From assembly GCF_008831285.2 (NCBI RefSeq), contig NC_045147.1:18268854-18332853 (forward strand): 64,000 nt of DNA. The letters are read 5' to 3'. Every line of letters begins with the position of its first letter. Position 1 is the first letter of the stretch. This document shows positions 54,481 through 64,000 of this stretch, one piece after another. Made by a program: the position numbers and the translations under genes. Origin of the DNA: Nymphaea colorata. Taxonomy: Eukaryota > Streptophyta > Magnoliopsida > Nymphaeales > Nymphaeaceae. The notes under the pieces are model-generated. The model did not search any database, was not told the origin of the DNA, and was given only the letters and a program-made list of their open reading frames with translations.

Positions 54481-55096
54481 ATGACTCGCAGTGGAGAGTC
54501 CAATCTCAAAACGGAAGTGATCGTCGGAAAAGAATGTCACAAAGAAAATCCACAACAGGATCAACAAGAACCACTGCCCGAAATGCAGCCATATCCAAAT
54601 AAAAGAAAACCGAACTTTTTAGCCAAACCTCAGCAATGAAGCGGATTCGGAAGAATTGCAGAGTTTCACTGCTTCCAAATTGGGTGGTGATCTCAACAAA
54701 AGGGAAACTAGACCAAAAGGATCAAAATCCGAAGAAAAAACGCACAAAGAGAACAAACAAGCAGATACCGAGCTCCTCAAGGCACCTTCTACAAATCTGA
54801 TACCAACTTCGGTTAATTTAAATGATTTGGCGACGTTGGTGCTGCCGAATCAGGTGCGAAAACGAAAGACTAAACGAGCGGAGAGTCCAATCTCGGAAAA
54901 GGAAAAACCAGCCCTCAAAACAAATGCGGGAAAAGCGATTAGAAGAAGGACGTGGCGGCAATACGTAAGGGAAAGACCGCAGGATTCTTCCCCTGCTTTT
55001 TTGGACTTTTTGAAGGACACAGTCATCCAAAAGGAGAGGAGTGAGAAAGAGAGAAAGCACCGTGTACAAAATTGCTTTTTGGTCATTCAAATGTGA
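54481..55096 (+). pseudogene. Lysine-rich reading frame split between two frames, divergent from GSDA
   Basis: An ATG frame (54481-54639, 52 codons, MTRSGESNL to FLAKPQQ) overlaps by 17 bases a second frame (54623-55096, about 157 codons) that has no ATG until its last codon. Both are rich in Lys, Glu, Gln and Ser (for example KECHKENPQQDQQE and EEKTHKENKQAD), so they may be one protein broken by a single indel near 54620-54640. Alternatively the second part is an exon: it is preceded by CTTTTTAG, a good acceptor. No domain is recognised. The start is only 177 bases from the GSDA start on the other strand, so a chance frame in A-rich 5' flank is also possible. Confidence 0.3.
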
Positions 55097-58000
55097 CGTT
55101 CTCTTCTCGCATGACAAAAAGTACACACAGAGAGATGTACATCCACAAATATTTGCAGAAAAGGAATTGCGGGCCTCTTTTCTTCCATCCTCACCTTCGG
55201 TGGAGGTACTGGTGGTGGTGCCCACTACAAAATATACCGCAATGAAAGCCTGCCTTCATCAACAGGCTCCTTTGTGCCGTTTTAAATGCTTCATCATACA
55301 GGAAATGTGTTCGGTGGGACGACCTCGTGTTCATTTTTATTTAAAAAATATGTGTCGGGTGAAGATCCTTGGTAAATGAAACAATTTGCAAATGTTTCAT
55401 GAATGACTGAACGATTCGGACGACACTTTTTTAAGATATTGTATCAATCTCTCTCAATCTTTTGAGACATATTTATATTTATAAAAAAAGTTACATATAC
55501 GTTGCCGATGTCTATGGAAAGAAGCAACAGCCTAAAGAACAAATAATTTTGTGCTTGTGTTTTGGTGACGTTTTGCAAAAATCAGGTTGTTACAATATGG
55601 TTTTCTAATCAGTTTTCGAAATCTGGTTTGTTTCTTTTCATGTCATTTTATAAATGTTGTTTTGTGAAATATGTCTCCAAAATTGCATCTAAAAGCGCCA
55701 CCCATACACATTAAACATTTTGTTTACAATTACTCAGCTACTTTTAGAGCAGTTGATAATAGCATCATTTACAGATACATAGTAAGCAATCAAAGTATCA
55801 ATGACCCAATATAAATATTCATCTCACTTTCTTTTGTATAATCGAGTTTTAGCCGTGTTCAAAGCTGAAAGAGCGCTTTCAATACTTGTTCCTGCAACTT
55901 TAAATTAACAAAAGAACCAACGAAATTTTTTTGTGCTTCTTAACTGGTATGAATTCTTCTGCAGACTTACTGCCAATCATTTAAATTTGTGAATTAGATA
56001 GTGCAATGCACATCAGTAGCGCATCTATTTGCAATTTGGTCTGGACTTCCTATCAATTTAAGTTTGTTCAATAATGGTGTTTTCAGTGACAAACTTATCC
56101 ATTTCTAAACATGAAGACTGTGAAACAAGAGAATATAAGAACATCTAAAAATACATATAATGATTTTTTAAATATTCTCCATGACAATCATATGTGACGA
56201 ATATTTCCTATAACAATGTATAGGCAGCAAATGTTTCTTGCCACTTGTCATAATTTAAATTGTAAGGTACTACACATAAGCAACTTGTTTTTAATATTAT
56301 TATAATATATATATGCACTAATGTGTTTTTGTCATATTAATTATATTTATATATTTAAATTATTTAAAAATATATATTTTTATTTTAATCAAACCCACCG
56401 ACGTTGAGGGCGGCCAAGCAGGGCCCAGGCACCGTCATGGGCTACTTCTTATCTAACCAAGTGGATCATCACAAATGTTATTGTGGCGTACGAGCGTGTC
56501 GCGTTAGGGCTGGATCCGACAAAAGTGGTTGCTGTTTATGACATAAGCATGAATTAAATATAAAGCTAGCGTCGGTTGTTTTCAGCGTGCTTTGTTGGAG
56601 TAAGTGAGGCTTTTTGCTTAATCAAGTACTTGTGTGTGCCACATGCACGCTTCTTATTTCTTTTAGATGATTTACGTAGAGGTGCCAAAACTTATGCCGA
56701 ATTTACATAATACGGCCTCTCGTTTGACCATATTTGATGCAAATGCACGCTGCGAACATGGCCGATATGACCAACTTTCCAAGTGTTAAGATCAACGATT
56801 AACACAAGATTGCCGGAAGAACAACAGCAGATTATTAAATCTCCTCAGGAAACAGAGAGGTGGAGTAGAACTCGGAGAGAGACTAAAAACTAAGAAAAAA
56901 AAACAAAAAACAAAACTGGACTGCATGAGGACTGCCTGATATAAAGATTGGACTGCTTTACAAATAAAGGATGGAATCATGGTTTAGTTTTAATATATAT
57001 ATATAATTGCTTATATGGCTATGTAATCAAAGCAACGCGCTATAGATGCTTTTCAAGGAGTTACCAACCAACTCCAGGGAATTTGCAATTAATGAGATTA
57101 AAGAAAAGGATATTTAATTGTGGGTTACCATTAAGAAGCCAACAATTATGGGTAGCATGTGTGAACGGAACCTTTTGCCGGTGGAAAATTGTTCCTCACG
57201 GGTCATGATCATGTCTTCTCTAGAGGCGTGAACGGAATCTATGTACTAATTTTCATTTTGTGGAAATCATATCTATTGCAATTTGAGTTATATATGCATT
57301 CAATATGGTCCACTAACTTGACGTAAATTATGCCTTTGATAAATTGGACTTTTTTATGCTAATAAACATTTGTAGGTAAGTGTTAGGTGATCAGGAGGAA
57401 TATATCAAAAGGCTAAAGCCCCCACCCTCCACTGCTTTTGGGGGTGATGCCCCAATTATACTTCAACTTGCATATCGATACTATTTTTTCTGTATCAACT
57501 TTGGGTAAGCGATTTTTCAAAATCTGAAGATAGGCATATTTACAATTTTTTCAGCCGACAAATATAGACATATTTACATTTGAATTGCATGGCTCGAAAG
57601 TACTTGTTTTTCACTAGAAATTAAAATTATACGTGTCTCATGTCAATTCGCTTTGATGAACAAAAAGATTATCATGATTTACCAAACTATGATAATCCCA
57701 AGCAAACAACTGACAGCACGACCAAGAGGCACTGTTTTTTTTTTTTTCAATTGACCATAGGGCAAGATCTCGTGGGGCTATTCCATGCGACTGAAAACAA
57801 GTTTACCTAAGTTTCAATACTAAATTAACATTTCAAAGAACGAGCTCCGTAGACCAGACCTCCCTCTGCCCCTAAACAATGGTTCATGATACTTTTATCA
57901 ACCGCCCGCTGCTTTTTCAGCAATAAATTTTAAACTTTTAACATCTAGTAGCAGATTTTTAAGTCCTCCAAAGTCATGACTAGCAGAGATGCTCCCTCTA

Positions 58001-58745
58001 AATAAGAACTTGTCTTTTTTTCTGTTTTTGTTTTCTCCCTCTGTTTTTGAGTAGGGTCCGCGCTAGCTTCTCGTTGCGCAAACGGTGGATAAATCTTTGT
58101 GATTTTGTTTTACTATACCATCGTTCTTAAACAGAATCCAAACTCTAGTCTCAGACATGAATTTCGCAATACACAAGCTTCTCTACATAAATCGAAGGTT
58201 AAAATCGAAATTGGAGAAGCAGGAAGGTGTTGATCTCATAAGGGCGTTTCAGAACTTTATATTGGATTGTATGAAATCTTTGGATCTTAAGATGCAGACT
58301 AAGATCAGACAACGACATATATTTCTTCCAATCGCTTTTTCTGTTTGGTTTAGTTGAATCTGGATAGAAGTTAGATCCAGACAATTCTTACATGTAAATA
58401 GTACGTTTTGGACAAATTTTGCTAGCTTCAGCACTAAAGCATACGTTTCTGACTCATATGCTGCTCTGCTTTTCGATCCTGTTACGATACAGATGTGGTT
58501 CAGATCAAAGGATGCAGATAAAATTATATGGCTGCTTTATAGCGGGTTCTGATGAATTGGGAACTTTAATGTTTGTTTCACTTAAATACTTGTGAAGCAA
58601 ACGGGGCCTTAGAAAACCGGATGTTTCCTACCAAAGAGGGTTCGAGCACAGATGGCCCCGTTACATGGGGAACGCCAATTTCGTCTCCCCCCTTTTCTCG
58701 TCATTTCTAGTGAAACAAACGTTGCCCTGAGTCGTCGACGGAAAG
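55097..58745. other. Intergenic stretch
   Basis: AT-rich, with no supported gene. Open frames are all under about 115 codons and not recognisable. Short TA runs occur near 56.3 and 57.0 kb. The last few hundred bases should hold the promoter of the next gene. Confidence 0.5.
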
Positions 58746-59097
58746 ATGAGTACTCACGGTATGCTCTCTCCTGGTTTCCTTTTCGATCGTCTTCTACCAA
58801 TTCCTTCTATTCATTTTCTCCACGGCCCATCCAACATGATGACTGCTGGCGGCCCGTCCGCGTTGCTGGCCCCACAGCAGACGAAATGGGAGCTGCCTTT
58901 CTTCAGTCGTCCTCCCATCTCGATGTTTCCTTCTTGCCGGGAACGGCGTTTTCTGGCGGGTCGTCCCGCCACCGGAGGCACCAGCCACGCCAGATTCGTG
59001 ACTTTTGCAGCTGTCCGCCCCGACGCCTCAATTCTAACTCACTTGTTTGCCTCCTCCGCTAAAACCCATCTTCCTACATGTTTCGTCTCTCGCCCCC
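58746..59097 (+). other. Candidate transit-peptide segment, one frame off
   Basis: This frame starts at an ATG at 58746 and reads Ser/Arg/Pro/Ala-rich sequence with few acids (for example RFVTFAAVRPDASILTH), as expected for a chloroplast transit peptide. It ends in the neighbourhood of the C5 run at 59093-59097, immediately before the membrane-protein exon that is in another frame. One extra base in that run would join the two. It may be a sequencing error, a real frameshift, or coincidence. Confidence 0.4.
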
Positions 59098-59140
59098 AGC
59101 TGAGCTGGGCCTCCTTTCTTTGCTCTTCGTCGTCTCAATG
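59078..59140 (+). CDS. Membrane protein exon 1 (in-frame part)
   Basis: 21 codons in the frame that splices on, ending ELGLLSLLFVVSM before the donor GTATCA. The in-frame stop upstream is at 59060-59062. Confidence 0.6.
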
Positions 59141-60532
59141 GTATCATCTCTCTCTATCTCTCTTCACTGGCTGCTTTTGCTGTGGCTATAGTCGTTCGTT
59201 GCTCTTTATTGGTGGATTCAGACAGTGTAATTATCATCTCCACTGGCTGATTTCGCTGTTGCTATAGTTGTTTGTTGCTATTTATTGGTTGATTCGGTTA
59301 ATGTACATACTGTAAGGGCCGAAACAAGTGTTGTAAGTGGTCCTTTGCTTGTTTAGATTTCGTCAATTCATGGCGAAAATGGGATTGGTGTGCTTGTTGG
59401 TAGGTAGGTTGGCATCTGATTTCCTTTGGGTAATGGTCCTGGTGTCGTGAAACTGGTGAGAAAGAAAAAAGAACCTTTCTGTGTTTTACTAGGAGCGGAT
59501 CGAGCTTATCGCTAAAATACCCCTGCATCCTGAAGCTCGGAATGATTGTGTTGACCTGTCCCCCTTTGCGTCTCTGATTGTAAGTCATGTTATCAATGTC
59601 ACGACCGCCCATATTGTACTGCGACTTCCGAAACGGTAAAGTTATTTTTGATGCACTATTTTGTTAATGGGTAATGATGTTGAGCATTCATGAGTAGCAG
59701 TAATATTCTTTAGCGAAGTTTTGTGGCGCTTGTACCAAGATCATGAGAATGACCATGATATTTCCAAGTGTTCAACTAATGAAGAGTTAGGACAGTGCAG
59801 TCTGCAATCTTGATTAAAAATGAAACGGAACTTTTATAAGTTCTGCTAATATGAGCGAACATGGTATATTAGCATATGCATTTGATGTTTACGACTCTCT
59901 GTGAAACTAGTATCAGCCCACTTCCTTCCCAAAGCAAAGTAACTGATGGCCTTATAATCACGGTGATCTGTAGGACATGTCCTTCTATTAATTGCTACTT
60001 CAAGCTTAATCTGGAAGCCATAACTTTTCCCTCAGTTTTTCAGTTTGTAGATTTTCCTTCGTTTCCCGGAGTGGCTTGCAAGCATAGTTGTGGCAAATAA
60101 TTGTCCAGTACTGAATGCAACCATATGCAGGCGATGGGTGCATTTCTCTCAGTGGCTGTTATTTCTCTCCCGACGATGAATGTAAGATGGATTGTGTTTG
60201 TAATTGCTCCTTTTTCCAGTCATGTTCTTTCTTCATGCATTTATGCAAACTATTGTTGATCAGGCATTCAGAAGGTTAGCAGTGTCAATGGAGAATCTGT
60301 CAAAAGTTGCATCAGAAGAAGTTCCTGGGACCTTGTCTTCACTTAAGCTTTCTGGCTTGGAGATTAACGATCTTACACAACAACTTAGTGGCCTTAGGTA
60401 AGGGTGGTTTCCTTATGGTTGGCAACTTCTTTTCTGTAAATCATTGTTTATGAAATGATCGTTTGTTTTATCCATTACTGAAGACAAAGATTGACTGGGA
60501 AGAAAGGAAGAAATCAACGGGGCAGTCTCTAG
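59078..60532 (+). CDS. Conserved plant membrane protein of unknown function (DUF948-like), four exons
   Basis: Exons are 59078-59140 (possibly extending upstream), 60131-60181, 60264-60397 and 60484-60532. All junctions are GT-AG and phases fit, giving 98 residues from the ATG at 59078. A hydrophobic hairpin, LLSLLFVVSM joined to AMGAFLSVAVISLP, is followed by a helical tail: AFRRLAVSMENLSKV, EEVPGTLSSLKLSG, LEINDLTQQLSGLR, ending RQRLTGKKGR and TAG. I recognise this helical tail from conserved, mostly plastid-predicted plant proteins without assigned function; the comparison is from memory. The short form lacks a transit peptide, and its ATG context is poor. The upstream frame at 58746 probably supplies the real N terminus but is out of frame by one base. 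Confidence 0.75.
60131..60181 (+). CDS. Membrane protein exon 2
   Basis: 17 codons, AMGAFLSVAVISLPTMN, between ATGCAG and GTAAGA. It completes the membrane hairpin. Confidence 0.8.
60264..60397 (+). CDS. Membrane protein exon 3
   Basis: 134 bases after GATCAG: AFRRLAVSMENLSKV to LTQQLSGL plus two bases, donor GTAAGG. It is the best conserved part of the protein. Confidence 0.85.
60484..60532 (+). CDS. Membrane protein exon 4 (C terminus)
   Basis: Completes an Arg codon and reads QRLTGKKGRNQRGSL, then TAG. Acceptor ACTGAAG after a T-rich tract. Basic tails of this kind are usual for the family. Confidence 0.75.
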
Positions 60533-63500
60533 GGAAAATGAAGATTCCATAATGAACTAGCTTTTTATGTTACAATCTATCTGACAGGTCATTTGCTTTG
60601 ATATGCTGATATAAAAAATGATGCTGCAGCTGAATGCTTGTCCACCCTATGTAATAGAAAAGCAATCATTACGGTATGCCTCATTACAGAGAGAAGGAAA
60701 GAATAAGTTAGTACTGTAAGCTGTAACTGAAAAATTGTAGCGCAGCTGCAGCCTTCTTGTAGCAGATATGAATTGAGAACTAGTTCTGGCATGTGTACCA
60801 TCTTTTGACATCAAATGTTGAATTTGAATCCAAAATCACCAAGTCCATGATACTCAGTTGAATCCTGGCTGTGAAGGAAGATTATCTCTTGCTAGATGGA
60901 TGTTATATATATATATATATATAGGCAAGAGCATCATTCTTCAAACCCTGTGGGTCTTCTGCACCTATATGGCATCTTATGTTAGATGATGTCAAACATT
61001 AGCAAGGCATATGTCAAATCTTCTTTTGTTAGACCATTTGACTTAGCTTACATGAATATATGATAGAAGATGTCGTTTGCTAAGGCATTTACAGGATGGT
61101 TTTGTCTTTTTTAGGTTATTTGCTTTGATCTTGTGCCGTGATTTTAAGGATGCTTTTACTGGTGCTACCTTATTTCTGTACATAGTACATATCATGCAAA
61201 ATGTACATAATAAAGTTCTGAGGTTTCTTCTGATGTAACCTTAGTGGTGTTACCATTTTAGAGTGCATAGTTGTAGAGGAGAATCTTGGCTAACAAACAA
61301 AAAAGTGGGTAGAGAGAATTCTCCCTCTACTCTATCTCAACACCACAAGGAAGCATAGCACCACAGGAATCGAACAGTAGGCATGCCTCATCTTGTGCCT
61401 GCTGCCCAACCAGCCATATTATCCTTCTTGGGCCAAAAGATGGAGAGAGAGAGAGAGAGTTCTTTTTACCACACATTTGCAACGAAGTAGCTTAGTCATT
61501 ATTGTTTCCTGTTCTGTTGCTCTGTGCAATACCAAGTCAACTGAGTTGGCTCCTTAGAACATCTTTTACAACTGTGCATCAATGGTTGTTCCTTTTTCTT
61601 CGTCTAGTTTGATAAAATGTATCTTACAGTTTTTAAGGTATCACTTTGGGGACCTTTATGTTAGTCTAGTTTAGATTTTCGATACTGCTAATTCTAGGAA
61701 GTTGTGGGTTGCAGTTTGCCATTGGCCTCTCTTTTTCGTTCTTTAACATTGTAAGTTTTTTATCCAGCCCTCTCTTCTTTCTTTCTGCTAATCTCATTCT
61801 GGTATGATTTATTCACATTTTTGCCCCATCTTTCTCTAAAATCTCTCTCTTTATATTCCAAATATAATCTGTTTGATGCTCCTGAGAACCCTGGCGAGAC
61901 TAGCTATGCTAGTTCCGGTTGGACTACCCCTTGCAGAGTTGCAGGTTTGTCCTTTGCATTCATAATAATGGGCACTGCAGATCACCTGTTAGGATTATAG
62001 GAATGGTTGTCCCAAAACTCAAGCAATTCTTCTGTGTCAATATAAATAAATATCCTGCATCGTATCTTGCTTTTTTCTGAATGAATGTTTTCTTCCCACT
62101 TTTAGGTGTTGGAAATGATCCTGACTGGGAAATCATTTCTTGCTTCAGGTGCATTTGGAACTAGTCCCTTTCTTACTTCAGAATTTGCATTTATAACTAG
62201 TCCAAGAGTGAATGTTCCCAATCTTGCCAAATTTGGTTCATTTACTAGTCTCATTGGTGGATGTCACATTAGCATGTATATACCTGAGTTAGGAACATAG
62301 ATCAGGTTGCCTCCGGGATGACCAAGTGAAAGGCTGAGATTGCTGGACGATCGTCCAGAGGGTGACCTGATCCGTGTTACTGTTTTAGGCTATGGGGATT
62401 GCAGAGGTGCCGAGTGCACTATATGGGTACCAACCTGGATCATAGGCGCTCCTCCTAGCTCAGCCTGTGTGTTGTTAGGGAAGTACTTGCGCTATGTGAT
62501 GACATATCCTGTTAATATATTATCTCACGCCCATTCAAATGAATATGGGTGAATAATTTGATGTTCCGAGGAGAAGAGTTGAACTTCATGTCATTGAGTT
62601 ATCACCTTATCAAACGCATTTGATGTTTAAAACATTCGGTATACTTAGTTCAGCTATAACTGTCCAATTGATTAATGCCAACCTACCATTTTCCAGCCTA
62701 TTAAATGATCAGTTGCTACATCTTGTTTTGCTTGTTTCTCCTCAAACTTCTCTCCTTTTTCTTCTTCCACAAAATGTCGGCCTTTCTTTTTCTGGCCATT
62801 GGGCCATTTTTTAGTTCCTAATGGATGGCCTTAAATAGAAAAGGCAATCCATGAACTGAGCCTAAGCCCATCTGCTGCTGAACAAATTGATTCAAGTGAA
62901 GTGTCGAAGTATGCATCATTGTAATTATTAAAACATTTACTGATCGTTGGTCCTCCCTGACCTGAATTTCTGGCTCCGCCACTGGTGGGTTGCATGTAAC
63001 AATGCCGGAAGCTGTTGCTATGGTTGCCTTTGATAACAAGAACTTTTTGTGGAAGGTACATTTTAGAAAAAGTTGTTCTTACCATTTATCAATTGAACCT
63101 GTATGGTCTTGCCAAATTTTCTTTCCGAAGTTTTAGGTCAAGCATGTTTCTTGGAAAATTTTCAGGAAAAAGCTCTTCTGAAAAGTTTTCAGGGCCATCA
63201 AATGCCTGAAAATTTGGTGTTAATATGGTTTTGTGGTGCGCGAAGTCGTCCTCTTTTGTTTGAAGTCTACAACCAATTCCTGGAAATTTATCAATGTTGA
63301 TGGCTGTAAGCAGCCATGTTCAAGTACCATTCTCAACTCCCAAGTGACAAGTGCATCGTGAACAATGGAGAACCGTTATTTTAACTGTTACCAACTACCA
63401 AGCTGTCTCATTTCCATTTTTGAGGGAAAAAAAAAAATTAATGCAGCTATCACATTGGATTCTGTTGCTGCCTTCGGTTCTTTGCTATGAAATTTTTTGC

Positions 63501-64000
63501 AGCACATATTTCCTTGCCATTTCGTAAACTAGTAATGCAGCGCCATCTTATTTTCATTTGAACAAACATACCGCGCGCGCGCGCACGCGAGAGAGAGAGA
63601 GGGAGAGGGAGAGATCTACAATTTGGCATACTTTTTCAATTTAGTTGCAGCATCACGTGCATTTTCTGGAATTGGTAGGCTGATCAAGAGAGTGACTGTT
63701 GATGTGGAGATGAGGACGCTTCTCTCCTGCGTCAAAGGGTCGATCTTCCACAGTTGTACAATCCACACCTTGACATTATCAAGCACAGAAAAAAGTTGTC
63801 TCAGTACAGGCCGTCACATGATCTGTAACATGGCATACTACAACTATTAAACTCCTTACTGCTTCAACTGTGAAGGCCTGTGAAATCCAAAATGAAAAAT
63901 GAATTTGATGACTCCTCATCTCAATTGGTTCGAGGTTATCTCTGATTATTTGAGTTATTTTCTTAAGCTTGTCTCCAAATTTTTTGCTAGTATTTAAAAC
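60533..64000. other. Right-hand stretch, no supported gene
   Basis: It probably begins with the 3' UTR of the membrane-protein gene. Short frames at 62106-62300, 62340-62552, 63003-63300 and 63623-63850 are open but unrecognised. A GGCTCCGCCACTG phrase at about 62980 matches the right end of the hAT-like elements, without a visible left end. TA and GA microsatellites are present. Confidence 0.5.
63571..63614. repeat. Compound (CG)n-(GA)n microsatellite
   Basis: CG units (a rare type in plant DNA) with one CA interruption pass into GA and GGGAGA units. Confidence 0.85.

Noticed and set aside
54818..55225. 135-codon minus-strand frame opposite the lysine-rich frame
   Set aside because: Complement of A-rich sequence giving Phe/Leu/Ser strings; no domain and no support.
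62106..63850. Several short plus-strand frames after the membrane-protein gene
   Set aside because: The gene already ends with a fitting terminal exon at 60532; these frames do not continue its family sequence and match nothing I know.

Overview
The window is nuclear DNA from a flowering plant. The genes are plant-specific: a plastid rubredoxin with a transit peptide, a GeBP/STOREKEEPER-type regulator, a group IIb WRKY factor and a plant-type guanosine deaminase. Their introns are GT-AG and reach 3.6 to 4.1 kb. The intergenic DNA is AT-rich and full of TA, GA and TG microsatellites and small non-autonomous transposons. Gene density is low, about five genes in 64 kb. I saw no intact transposon protein, rRNA gene, convincing tRNA or CRISPR array. 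I cannot name the species; the long introns would suit several woody, magnoliid or basal lineages, but that is only a guess.

Layout: 1-5.6 kb is intergenic with a few simple and tandem repeats. 5635-6267 (-) is an intronless plastid rubredoxin (RBD1 type). 6.3-12.8 kb is intergenic with two small transposon relics and a tandem repeat, becoming GC-rich toward the next gene. 12904-14148 (+) is an intronless GeBP-family gene with a TATA box. 14.1-28.4 kb is intergenic and holds a GC-rich patch of unknown origin, a possible small secreted-peptide frame, a long TA tract joined to a near-perfect 226-bp inverted repeat, and two small mobile elements. 28446-34463 (-) is a six-exon WRKY gene rebuilt here from short open frames. 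Its start codon is preceded by a TC tract, and three W-boxes lie 0.8-1.2 kb upstream. 34.5-48.5 kb is a gene-poor repeat region. 48503-54303 (-) is a five-exon guanosine deaminase gene. Next to it in divergent orientation is a lysine-rich reading frame broken between two frames. 59078-60532 (+) is a four-exon gene for a small conserved plant membrane protein. Its probable transit-peptide part lies one frame off, upstream of a C5 run. The remainder to 64 kb is unassigned.

The genes are independent single-gene units, as is usual in plants: photosystem assembly (rubredoxin), transcriptional control (GeBP, WRKY), purine salvage and catabolism (guanosine deaminase) and an uncharacterised, probably plastid, membrane protein. 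I found no convincing new multi-gene system. The most useful new observations are a family of hAT-like miniature elements with 8-bp target duplications, the long inverted repeat near 23.9 kb, and the two frame-disrupted loci near 54.5 and 59.1 kb.
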